Origin: Synchiropus splendidus
Lineage: Eukaryota > Chordata > Actinopteri > Syngnathiformes > Callionymidae
DNA: 64,000 bases
Assembly (NCBI RefSeq): GCF_027744825.2
Contig: NC_071334.1
Coordinates: 26,613,937 to 26,677,936 of the forward strand
Reading direction: 5' to 3'
The notes below the pieces were generated by a model, which was given only the letters and a program-made list of their open reading frames with translations, had not been told where the DNA came from and searched no databases. Shown piece by piece: positions 26,841-37,556 of the stretch; within the stretch, counting starts at the first letter, position 1; each line of letters begins with the position of its first letter. A program made the position numbers and the translations under genes.

Positions 26841-29115
26841 TAAATGCTTAAATATTTTAACATGTTTTTTTCTGTTGTAATTAATTTATCGTAATTAATG
26901 ATCTCTCTTGTTGTGGTTGTGAACGCAGACGGGAGTAGAAAAGGCATAGGCGGATAAATGGTCAGTTTTTCGTCCTCTCATCCCTGACTAGCCAACATGA
27001 CCCTGAGGTGCTGGCACACTTCATGCAAGGACTCATCCCTCGATCATTCGCCTTTGGACATGGTCAGCAAATGTGGTGGAGCAAGACCTGGGTTTCAACT
27101 AGAACATGAGGCAAGACAAATGACAGGACTTTACTTCAACATGCTGGTCCAATGAATGTCATTGCAAGGATCTGCTCCAAGACCATTAGTCTGGTCACAT
27201 TACGCCGATTTCATGTGACTGACAAGATGATATCTGTTCTTCACAAACTCAACTACCAGTCAAACTCTTCACCTGGACTTCAGCTGACCCTCCACAGTTC
27301 TTGAGACCAATAATGTCCGGTCATCATGTGCTGACTCTCTGCGGTTCCTCTTTCCCGCCTGTTAATGGTCGACCACAGATTGCAGTTGCAAAGTCAGAGC
27401 ATCTCCTCCGAGTTGCTGGTGGAAGTTTATTGCAGCAGAGCAAACACACTCCACCCACATCCCTGTCTAAAGCAAATGAACAGTCATCACACCCAGGAGT
27501 TTCGGCCAGCCTGACTCGAGACAATGACACTTCCAAACAGCATTTATTTTAAGACAAACACGGACGGCTGTGAACGACTGGTCACGTACTCCATGTTGGA
27601 GTGTTGGAAACAGTTTTGTCACCTGTAGTAAATAAGTTGAGGGTCACAGGGCATAACAATGTCAAGATGTGTGGCAATGTGTTCTTCATAAACATCCCAC
27701 TTCGGTAACGTCAGGGGCCCTGCACTGGGATTTTGACCTGCAATGCTGAGATTTTACCAGCGTATGACGAGTTTTTCACTATTCTCGTCACCAAGTGTTC
27801 AAGTGAGACTCACAACTTTTAGTTAAGGATGTGCAATGTGCTCTTCCGTTCTCCTAACTGCGCTGAGAAAGAATCCGGGGGAGAATGTTTCTCGGGGTCA
27901 GCGGAAATACAAGTGACAGCTAAACATTAATGCAGGTCTTTCTAGTCAAGTTAAAGAACACGCAGGCAACTAACTACGCTATGTTGCGTGATTTAACATT
28001 CCATGTTTAATGATTACATAAGTGTGGTAAACAGCCAAAGAGAAAGAAAGAAGTGGTGCAACTCCAAATGGAAGCGAAAGCCGTGTCGTCAATGATTAGT
28101 CAGCAATACTGATAATGTTTGCCAGACTGATCGCAATATTACGAAGACGGCTCAAAGTTGATGACCGCTGCAACGTAATCCCCAATCTAGAAATCAGAAA
28201 GCCAAACACCGTCTGCTGATGTGAATATAAAAACAAACAATACAAACAACAAAATACACCAAAACATTTTGGTCACTTCACTCACTCACTCCATCAGTTA
28301 CATTTGGGATTCAGCTACATGACATGCTCATATAAATGTGTAAACCTTCCTCTACTGCTGATGTGCTGAATTGTGAATCTATAAACTCTTTTACGACAAC
28401 TATTGCACATCTTTGGCACAATGCTTGTACTTCAATGTTTATTGCATTATGCAAGTCCCATGTGATTGTTACAAAAACTAGTTTAATGTCAGCAAAATGA
28501 ACAATTCTTTTTTGTTCATCTCTGTGATCTGCAACACTGAGGCTTCTATTCCTATCCACATTCACTTCGACTCAAAGGGAATAGCTGACATGTAGTAGTA
28601 GTAGATGACGATTTAACATTCGCAACTGGACAACAGGTCCGAAAGCTGACAGGAGTCTTGCCATTCATACATATTGGCTTGTCAATATTGACAGGAGCAG
28701 AGGAAACGCCCCCACTTTTAATAAACACCATTCATCAAATGAAGGAAGGGTGTCAAAGGAAAAATGTCAGGTATTTGATTTAATAAATGTACGCCTCGCC
28801 GGCGATGTTGATCAACAACATAGTATTGAAAATAGCAGGCAACAGGAAAAGGAGAGTCTCGTGAGATTCTGAGGGATTAGAGGACATTCCGCCCGGATTA
28901 ATGCCAACAATAAAGCAACACTACATAATAATTAACACCATGTTAAAACGAATGTTGCACAAAGCGAAAGCTCTCAAATCACTGTTTCAATGAACTGGGA
29001 AAGGACAACTTTCTTGACAACAACCGCGCTCGACTGCTCAAAATAATCTCCAACTCAAATAGATTATCATCAAAGTCAACGTTACACGCGACTAAAGAGG
29101 GTTGAAGAAACTTAC
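26841..29115. other. non-coding DNA between element and candidate exon
   Basis: I see no exon in this stretch. It is ordinary AT-rich intergenic or intronic sequence with no clear repeat boundaries. Confidence 0.5.
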
Positions 29116-29148
29116 CTGCCCGTCGAGTTCACCTGCAGCGGAAGCCAT
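29116..29148 (-). CDS. candidate first coding exon (MASAAGELDGQ), possibly ank3
   Basis: The minus strand reads ATG GCT TCC GCT GCA GGT GAA CTC, eleven codons in all (MASAAGELDGQ). It then meets a near-perfect donor, CAG|GTAAGT. The sequence upstream on this strand (29150-29400) is much more GC-rich than its surroundings, as at a promoter. The exon ends in phase 0, like the two ank3 first exons further along the same strand. Ankyrin-3 genes are known to use several short alternative first exons, so this may be one more. It could instead start another gene whose exons lie leftwards. I do not recognise the eleven residues themselves. Confidence 0.5.
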
Positions 29149-29149
29149 G

Positions 29150-29420
29150 TTGCTCCAAGTTCTCGGGCAACGCTGTCTGAGCACCTCACAGGTCCCGGAT
29201 GTTGGTGAAACACATTTAAGCAGGAAACAGCAGCAGATTTAACGACTGAAGCGCCTTGTGTGGAGCTTCCTCATGTGTCCGGTGAGAGCGGGTGAGGTGT
29301 GGGCAGACACCGGCGGAGACTCCGGGAGAGGCGGCGAGGCGTTCCAGTGCTGCCCCGACCCACTGACTGTGACTGCAGCTAGACACCAGTAGAGGGCAGC
29401 ACACACCCATCAAACCGGAC
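29150..29420 (-). promoter_or_regulatory. GC-rich putative promoter of the MASAAG exon
   Basis: This is a local rise in G+C with several CpG dinucleotides (for example CCGGCGGAGACTCCGGGAG and GGCGGCGAGGCG near 29310-29340) directly 5' of the candidate first exon, inside an AT-rich region. No TATA box was seen. Confidence 0.4.
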
Positions 29421-29900
29421 TTCATTGTATCATAAAAGGTAATAGAAGGAGCGTTATATACAGTCGACACCACTGCGTATTACCATATTCATAATGTCTC
29501 TACTATTCCCTTAATTGTATGAGTTGTATTTCGTTTCAGTTTGGTCATTTATAAATTTCTATAAACCGCCATTAGATCATTTGATGTGTACCGTCATGTT
29601 CATAATTAAATGGATATATTGGAAATATTTTTAGGTCAGTTTAATTCTTTAGAGATGTCATGCACGTAAACTTTGCAACAATCGAAATGTCAGTGTGTGT
29701 CTTTTTGTTGTTGTGCTGTTTCTGGTGGTGGGCACTAGTGGGCGCAAGTTTGTGACGACCTGAGTAATCAGACCTGTCTTCTTTTTACATGCATCTCAAC
29801 TCAAGTAACCTAACTTTTGGAGGTTATGCTCCTTGTATGGAGGATTTTTCTTTAATAAACAGCAGTCCTTTGCAAGTTGATACCGTTTGTATTCATTTTG

Positions 29901-29903
<3 letters not shown>

Positions 29904-29984
<81 letters not shown>
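29904..29984. repeat. (AT)n microsatellite, left of a MITE
   Basis: Pure AT/TA dinucleotides. It directly abuts the element at 29985-30313, and the TA array resumes at 30314 on its other side. Confidence 0.97.
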
Positions 29985-29985
<1 letters not shown>

Positions 29986-30311
29986 TGTGGTACCTTGGTT
30001 TTCGAACGTCCCAGACTTCGAACAAATCGGAGTACGAACAAAAATTTCGAGATTTCTTTGCTTCGGATGTCGAACAAAAAAGGCCGGAAAAAACATAACG
30101 TGCGCACATTCAGAGCTGGATACGCACCAGGCACCTCTTCACTTCTGAAGAGACGTCACTCACTCAGCAACCCCTCCCACATGCAGCGGCCACACACATA
30201 GAGGAACAGCGCACCTGCAGCAGACACTCTACATTCACTCCTACAAAAGACTATTTTAAGGCTTGAAATGTATTATTTGGAACAGATTGTGGTCGAGAAC
30301 CGAGCAACACT

Positions 30312-30313
<2 letters not shown>
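29985..30313. mobile_element. mariner-like MITE inside a TA repeat
   Basis: About 330 bp lie between two TA arrays. The left end reads CTGTGGTACCTTGGTTTTCG. The right end, in reverse complement, reads CCAGTGTTGCTCGGTTCTCG, so the ends are imperfect inverted repeats. Insertion at TA with TA duplication is the rule for Tc1/mariner elements; here it cannot be told apart from the array itself. No transposase frame is present. Confidence 0.6.

Positions 30314-30359
<46 letters not shown>
30314..30359. repeat. (TA)23 microsatellite
   Basis: Pure TA dinucleotides following the mariner-like element, probably the same array that was split by the insertion. Confidence 0.97.
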
Positions 30360-30360
<1 letters not shown>

Positions 30361-30361
<1 letters not shown>

Positions 30362-30809
30362 ACAATTTAATTTCACAGTTTGCTCTCCAGACAACAGGGA
30401 ACCTTTGTAAGCGCAGGAGTTCCTGTTCCACTGATCACACTGATGCACAAGACACGTCGCAGCTAGGATGATAACAACAACAACAAACATGGAGGAATCC
30501 CTGAACAAAAGCAAACAAAAGCAATCTGTCTATTCAGGGATCTTTTTCACTACACTATGGCCAGGGTCTTCGACTACCCTGAATGTACTTGAAATTCTAA
30601 TAACATTGAAATTCTAATACAAATATTTTCAAGACATTAAAAGAGCTTTAGTTTGAGGCTATTGTGCTTTTGTCAAACTGATGCAAAATAAACAATATTT
30701 TGTTGTTTAAATGTATGTATGGGTCCATCATTGGATTCAGTAATATACCAAATTCATTCACATCACAAATTCTCTAATTAACTATTTTTTTAATCGAATC
30801 CCATCCCTA

Positions 30810-30810
<1 letters not shown>
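30361..30810 (-). mobile_element. MITE-like element, inverted partner of 25993-26840
   Basis: It shares interior blocks, in reverse orientation, with the element at 25993 and ends TCGAATCCCATCCCTA at about 30809. It is shorter than its partner, because the central portion differs or is lost. It lies between a TA and a CA array. Confidence 0.6.

Positions 30811-30811
<1 letters not shown>

Positions 30812-30889
<78 letters not shown>
30812..30889. repeat. (AC)22 then (TA)17 compound microsatellite
   Basis: AC repeats over 30812-30856 pass into TA repeats to 30889. Confidence 0.97.
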
Positions 30890-30893
<4 letters not shown>

Positions 30894-31538
30894 ATGGCAC
30901 TTTCGAACGTATAACGTTATCATCATATTGACCATTTGAAGGCAGTAATGATGAGTCTGAGATATGACTTCTTGTTAAACCGTGAGTGGGTTTTTCCCAC
31001 ACCCCGGCCTCAAGAGGCACTTAAAACTCTCGCACATCAGTCTGTAGTACGGAACCAGCTCTATGGGAAGACTGTGGCCGCGCTGTCTTCCACTCGGTGG
31101 TCAATGCTTGATCGTTCAGCAACGTGTTGACAGAAACCATTATCATCTAAGATTGTTCCACCAAAGAAAAATGCAGTTGAAAGAAAAGTGTAAACAGATT
31201 ATGGGTGTTTGATGACCATTGTTTCTGTGGTAAATCATATATTTTATGACTCATCCAGTCTGCTTGGGTGACGGAACATAAATTCTAATCAAATATGAAG
31301 CAGTACGACCCTCCTGGGAACTGCAACGCTTCACTGTGATGATTCACTGGTGCTGAATCCAGCGTGACCTCCACCGTGTTTGCTCTGAGGGAAGATGAGT
31401 TTACCAGAACTTCACGGTCTCAGGTGTCTCCACGATGACCAGTTCCCAGAATATTTGCTGGTGTTTTTGTCTCACTGTTGTCTTGTGTTCAGGCAAATAA
31501 AAGAAGACCTCACAGGTTGGTCGTAGTGGGTCATGTAG

Positions 31539-31544
31539 TTTATT
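31539..31544 (-). terminator. acsl5: AATAAA overlapping the acsl5 stop codon
   Basis: On the minus strand the last codons are ATC CAA TAA followed by ACT. The letters AATAAA therefore run through the stop codon. I see no other AATAAA on this strand in the next few hundred bases, so this may be the actual poly(A) signal. It would leave a 3' UTR of only about 20 nt. Confidence 0.45.
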
Positions 31545-33180
31545 GGATGTTAGCGTACAGGCTGTCAATCTGAGTCTGGAAGAGTGTTTTCAGCTCGGCC
31601 CTCTTCGCCTTCAGTGTCGGGGTCAGCAGACCATTCTCGATGGTGAACTGCTCAGGGTGGACGTGCAAATCTTTCACCTGCGCAGGAAAGAACTAGATGA
31701 AACAGTGGCACTATGTATTGAAGGGGCATCTGATGATGCAATCATTTCTAGGGCTGTATTCTATGAGGACTGGGCTTGTTCGGTTGAGTTATATGTGGAA
31801 GCTTATAGCACAGTCAGCCATGGGGAGAGTGGTGACCACAGCACAGACACACTACTGTTATTATGGCACTATTTTTGCCAAACAATGTTTACGACTGTTC
31901 ACCTGCTCAAAGGACTTGAGTCCAGATTCTTTTCCCAGCCTGATCATGTCAGTGAGAATGGCCTTCTTCACTTCCTGTTAACACAACATGACCATTGACA
32001 TTTAAGGGCACATACAAAAACAGAGCCCAAATATGGAATCCTTGGTTTCACCTTGTTTTTGCAGAGCTCCTCAAATGTCCCGTAACATCCCAGACCTTTG
32101 GCAAACTCTGGCAGCACCTCAGAGTCAGGAACCACGATAGCTACCAGGCAGGACTACAAAGAAGACATGCCATTACCAGAGCAGACCACATGAGTATCCA
32201 AAAAACGAGATGTGGAGTTAATTTTCTTGGTCTTGTTGTTCTGTGGCTGTTTATATGTGTTTGTAAATATTTTTAAAAAGCAAAAACAGATGGCTCGAGG
32301 TAAACAAAAACCAGTTACCTGCAGACTGTCTCCATGGACGAAGACCTGGGCCACCGGGCCACTGCGCACGTACACGTTCTCGATCTTCTCTGGAGCGATG
32401 TACTCTCCCTGAGCCAACTTGAAGATGTTCTTCTTGCGGTCGATGATCTTCAGAACTCCACTCTGGGGGAAACAGAAACACAGAGGAATGTGTCAGCTTT
32501 ATTTGAAGAGCTCCCACAAACTAAACACTGTTATTCGCTTTCGCCATAATGAGGTCGAGACATGGAGGTCCGGATCTTGGCTCTGGAAATCACTTCACCC
32601 AGTAATGACAGGAAACATGTGGCACAACTTCTGGTGAAGCACTGATATTTGCATGCAAAGGATAAGAAACACTGACGCAGTTGATCTTCCTCAGCGTGTG
32701 TTTTGGGAAATGTTTCTGTTTATGGTAACTAAAGACATGGCAGCTCGTTCTCTTAATATTTTTGAGGTTTTTACCGGAAGCCACTTCCCAATGTCTCCAG
32801 TGTGGAGCCAGCCATCTTTGTCCAAAGCCTCGGCGGTCTTCTCCGGGTCCTTCAGGTACCCCTTGAACACGTTCCTGCCCTTGATGCAGACCTGGAAGTG
32901 ACCAGCAGGGGGGTAAATGTTAGTGGTTTAATAAAGCAATTCATTAACTTACACAACTGTGGATGGAGTTGTCAATAGATTAAAAAAAAAAAAAATCATC
33001 ATTAATCATACTAAAGTGAGTAAAGCGTTAAGTTGCGTCACGTTTTGTGTCCATTCCAATCAACACAATAGTGGCCAATAGTGTTTACAAAGTTATGCTC
33101 AGCATAACTATCAGCATGTTATTGAGCCTTTTCAGTGCCTCTGAGGTTATTGTAAAGAATGTTCTTGATGGTATCTCTTA

Positions 33181-33213
<33 letters not shown>

Positions 33214-36200
33214 AGACAAATGCATGAGGAAAACATTCATGGACACTGTGGTGCTGATAACATCTTCATTTAACTTACATTTAGAAGAGATACAAAACGT
33301 GTGGTTAGCCTTTAATCACAAGTTCACTCAGCTTTAGTGTGATTCATTGAGATTAAAACTTTTACTCTAATGGCAGCCCTAATTGTGGAAGTAGTTATTG
33401 ACCTCTCCTTCTCCGTTTGAGGCAAAATAATTCATCTCCTCGACGTCCACCAGCTTCACAAAGTTGCAAGGCAGAGGAGCCCCAACATGTCCTGTGGTGC
33501 AGAGATCATTTATTTTAATTGGTCTTCCAAATATACATTTTTAAGCAGAGTTTAATGGACTTGGAAGTGACGGACCTGGTGTGGCATCCCCAGGCATGGT
33601 GAAGGTGCAGCCAGCTGTACACTCAGTTTGACCGTAGCCTTCAAAGATCTGTTGAAAGAGTTGTTAGTTGCAGACGTTGATAGTTAGCTACTTCACTATT
33701 AATGCTGAAACCACAAGTCAGGCATTTGCATTTTGATTGAAATTTTATTGAAATGAGGTTGAGTCTGGTTCCCTCAAGGTTTCTGCTTCAGAAGTGGGTT
33801 TAATTCCCATAGGTTCCAGGTTGTTGATAGCTAGATAATAATAGATTTTTGTGTTCCTAGTAGTTATGCTTCCAAAAATGCTACGTTTCTCACTCAAGTG
33901 AGGAACTTTGCGCTCCAACTCCCATGACACTACCAAACGTGGACAACTGTATGCGATATAAAACTGAAGTCAACAAGCAAAAGAACAAAAACAAGTGTTG
34001 AAAAGAAGGAAATATTGCCAGATTAAACGATAAAATGAAACACAAATACAAACTTGAAAAACAGTAGAACTGTGAAAAAGATGTAATATATTGAATACAC
34101 AACTAAAAAAATGTAAAACTACAAGTAATAATAAGATCACAATTTCAGGTATCTGTTTTTACGTAAGTGGACAGCAATTGGCATTACTTCATGTCCATCT
34201 AGCCATCATCCTAGGTCATCTGAAAAGCTCCAGTGTATCTGGGGTAACAGTGAGGCATGTCCATGGTAAGTGTGGCAATGTCATTTTCTCCAGTATGTTC
34301 TGGGTCTGCATCTGGGCCTTCTCACTAGCCAGTTCTTCACCTTATCTCAAGGGTTAGTGGAACCATAGGTGACAAGTGAATGGGTGCATGTGCCCGTCTT
34401 CAACAGGACTGTCTGAGACAACATCCTCATCATAATTTTTTTACAAAGCAAAACTATCAGTAAATGAAATGGGCACAACCAAAGAATAAAGTAGTCAGAA
34501 CACCATGTCTGGATGCGATTAAAATGCTCCCACAGGCTTTGTTTTATTACCTGGCAACCCAGCGCTGCTCTGAGGAAGTTGAGGACTGAGGGAGAGATCG
34601 GCGCAGCTCCAGTCACCATGACCCTGACTCGGCCACCGAAAGACTCCTGCAGTCACAAATACTGCCCAGTCAGTCTCCGTTAGAGTGACCCCTCTGGTGT
34701 GATGATCAGACCTGGACTTTGTTGAAGATGAGTTTGTCCCAGATGCTGTTTTTCCTGATGATTCCATCTCGGACTTCAGCATATTTTCTCTCCACAGCAA
34801 AGTTGAGGAGCCACTTCTTGAAGGGTGACTTGGCTCCACTCTGAACCTGAACCGCAATTTATAAAAGAAGCAGAGAAATATGAGGTCAGTTCTCGAGGTC
34901 AAAGTGCAAGTCTTTGGGCATCATTACCAACTTTGTCGTAAACTCTGTTGAGGAGTCGAGGCACCACAGGGAAGATGGTGGGCTGCAAGGTCTTCATGTC
35001 ATCTGGGAGAAGTCGAATGTCGCCTTGGAAGAAGCCCACTTTGGCTCCAGCACCATACATCACCACCTGCAGGTTTTATTCTTGCTCAGGAGAGTCGCAG
35101 ATTTGCAAGTACTGTCTTTTAAATGGGCACAAGTTGACCTGCACGACTCTCTCGAACATGTGAGCCAGAGGCAGAAATGAAATGCTGACATCATCAGTCG
35201 TGGGTTCCACCGACGTCTGGAGGAAACAAGCCCAGTTCATATGAAACCTGAAGGAACTGATGAAGACAATCCAAAATATACAGCAACCTCAAAGCTTTTG
35301 ATGACACCTGCAGCGTCGGCAACAACGTTCTCATGAGTCAGCATCGCTCCTTTGGGATTCCCTGTCAAACACACTTCCATATCAACATTCAGTGTTTTCA
35401 GATTAAATAAAGCAAAGAGGGGGCAACATTATATCGTCGTGGGGATGTTTATTCAATGGTCAGTCAAATCCCGCTGTGAGACTGATGCACCTCTCACCTG
35501 TGGTTCCACTGGTGAAGCAAATGATACTCAGGTCTTCAGGCTTTGGCGGCTGGTGGGCAGACACTCATCAATAACACATCACCTTCTGTTCTGTGTTTGG
35601 AAAGTTCTCTACTCACAATAGGAGTGCGGGGATTCGCTTTACCGACAGCCTGTGAAGAAAAAAAGCAATTTTATTAAGCTGTGGATGATGAGCATCATGT
35701 GGACCCTACCACCATTTTTTCACCACCTCCACATCCTGCAGGGCCACGACATCCACTCCACACTTGGTTCCTCGCTCCCCCAGGTCAGAACTGAAGGAAT
35801 CCATCACGATGATGGTTTTCAAAGCCGAAATCAGACCCTTCTCCCTGTTCTGCAGCAGCGTCTCTACCTTTTTGTCGTTGTCACACAGCACTGTGGTGAT
35901 ATCCGCTGCAAGATCAATAAAGCTATTTGTACTTTCGCCATCGCATATGGATCATTTTCACAAGCCAAAAATGTTGGAGTCCTCATAGAGTCCAATGAGT
36001 CACAAATTCTAAATTAAGATTTGAGTATCATTAAGCTAGCTGCAGTGAACTGTGTCTCAGTGGGGCACCAGCAGGCGCTTCTGCACTCGGGTTGTTCAAT
36101 TAAGGCTAGGAGGGGACCGAGTCTCCAATTACCTGTGTCGATAATGAAAACCAGAGCCTCAGGACCCAGGGTGTCGTACAGAGGGACCGCTACCATGGAG

Positions 36201-37543
36201 TAGGTGTAGCAGGCCAGCTCGCCAATGATCCACTGCAAATGAGGCGTTGAGCAGTGAGACAGCAGAATTACAAGCCCACAGCACGAGGGTTTCACAGCTT
36301 ACCTCGGGTCTGTTTTGAGCAAAGATGCCAATAAATGTCCCAGGGTTGGGTTGCAACCCCCTGTGGAGGAGTCCTGACCCCAGGTGCTCTGCCCTATCAG
36401 ACACCTTCAGGGACAGGAAGCAGGTCAAAGGTTAAGAGGAGACCACATTTTCATGATGTTTGTTTGTTGTAATGTTCTTCCACCTGTTTGTATCGAAGCC
36501 ACTGGTATGGCCGACCGGATTTCCTGTAGCCCAAGCACGGACCATTGCCTGTGTGAGGAAAGCCAAGCTTTAATCATGAATTGTGATTTTTATGGCCAAA
36601 ATACATCTTGGAAAACATACTAGAATAATGATGCGCCTTATGACAAATGTACTGCACTTAGATAGGAAAACCTTATGCCTAAATGTAAGCATATTGAAAC
36701 ACAAAGTGAATTGGAAAACACACATTCTAGAAAACAAGTACAACAGTAACACCACAGTAACCACTAACAACGATCATGTGAATATCCAGGTACGTCAAAC
36801 ATGTATTCACATATGGCAACAACTTGTGTATCATCGTGCGACATCAACGACCCAGATACATGGTACAACAGGTATGTTACAACAACATGCCTATTCAAGC
36901 ATCACTTGAACAACTGTGTCCAGGTATGGCATTGTGCAAATCACGGTATGACAAGAACGTGAAATCTAGGTACAACAGTAGCGTGCATATCCAGGTAGGA
37001 CAACAACATTTCAGTATCTAGATTTGCCTTTAATGTGCGGCCCAGCTACTGACAACAGCATGCATATTAAAGTTGGACAACTTGTGCATCATTGCATTTT
37101 CATGTGCAGTTTTTCTAGATCAGGGACAACAACATCCAGAGCAAAATAGCTTGTGTATCTGCCAACAACAAGTACGGCCCCAAACGACTTACCTGAAACT
37201 TTCAGACCCCTCTGGAAAACCTCGTAGATGGTTTTGGCCTCACTGTAGTAGTACGACATCAGGTTGTTGTTCTCCATCAGGGCAGCCTTCCTCGCCCCTC
37301 CCTGGGTAATGCCAAACAATTAAAGTGAGTTTTTAGGTTTCCCAATGACACCAAAAGAATGTTGCTCGGCTTTGGAGAAATGGTGACCTTGATGCCCGTG
37401 GTCTGACAGTTGAGGTCAGCAGGTGAGCGGACAGGATTGGGTCTGTTGTTGAGGTAAAACAAGGTCGCAGCAGCCAGAGCCATCAGAGAGATGATGGCCG
37501 GCATTGGCAGAGGAGTGAAGAACAACTGGAGGAGGCAGTCCAT
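31540..37543 (-). CDS. acsl5: long-chain acyl-CoA synthetase 5 (acsl5)
   Basis: Activates long-chain fatty acids to acyl-CoA with ATP, at mitochondrial outer membrane and ER. Twenty coding exons on the minus strand: 37543-37388, 37301-37193, 36548-36484, 36404-36303, 36232-36133, 35905-35727, 35649-35617, 35549-35498, 35361-35288, 35216-35139, 35066-34932, 34846-34712, 34646-34551, 33648-33576, 33491-33403, 32891-32775, 32462-32319, 32153-32052, 31974-31903, 31677-31540. They join in frame to 682 aa; human ACSL5 has 683. [15 protein letters not shown] and a membrane segment (residues about 12-32) match ACSL5 rather than ACSL1 or ACSL6. The AMP-binding motif TSGTTGNPKGA spans exons 8 and 9. 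The fatty-acyl-CoA synthetase signature [14 protein letters not shown], then [15 protein letters not shown], spans exons 16 and 17. The ATG has context GGCACCATGG and lies 13 nt after an acceptor, so a non-coding 5' exon must exist. The exon 11 donor (AAA|GTTGGT) is weak. Confidence 0.97.
33181..33213. repeat. (TGT)11 trinucleotide microsatellite
   Basis: Pure TGT repeats within the acsl5 intron between the exons ending at 33403 and starting at 32891. Confidence 0.95.
36720..37095. repeat. degenerate minisatellite in acsl5 intron 2
   Basis: The phrase AACAACGTGCATATCCAGGTACGAC recurs in worn form about every 33-37 bp: near 36775, 36860, 36890, 36915, 36965, 36990 and 37055. It sits between exon 2 (37193) and exon 3 (36548). 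No protein reading explains it. Confidence 0.6.
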
Positions 37544-37556
37544 GGTGCCAAATGTG

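Noticed and set aside
29789..30514. Several long frames on both strands made of alternating I and Y
   Set aside because: They are translations of the TA microsatellites.
1..31500. zdhhc6 and vti1a, expected beside acsl5 from mammalian gene order
   Set aside because: No exon of either was recognised on either strand; ank3 first exons occupy the place instead.
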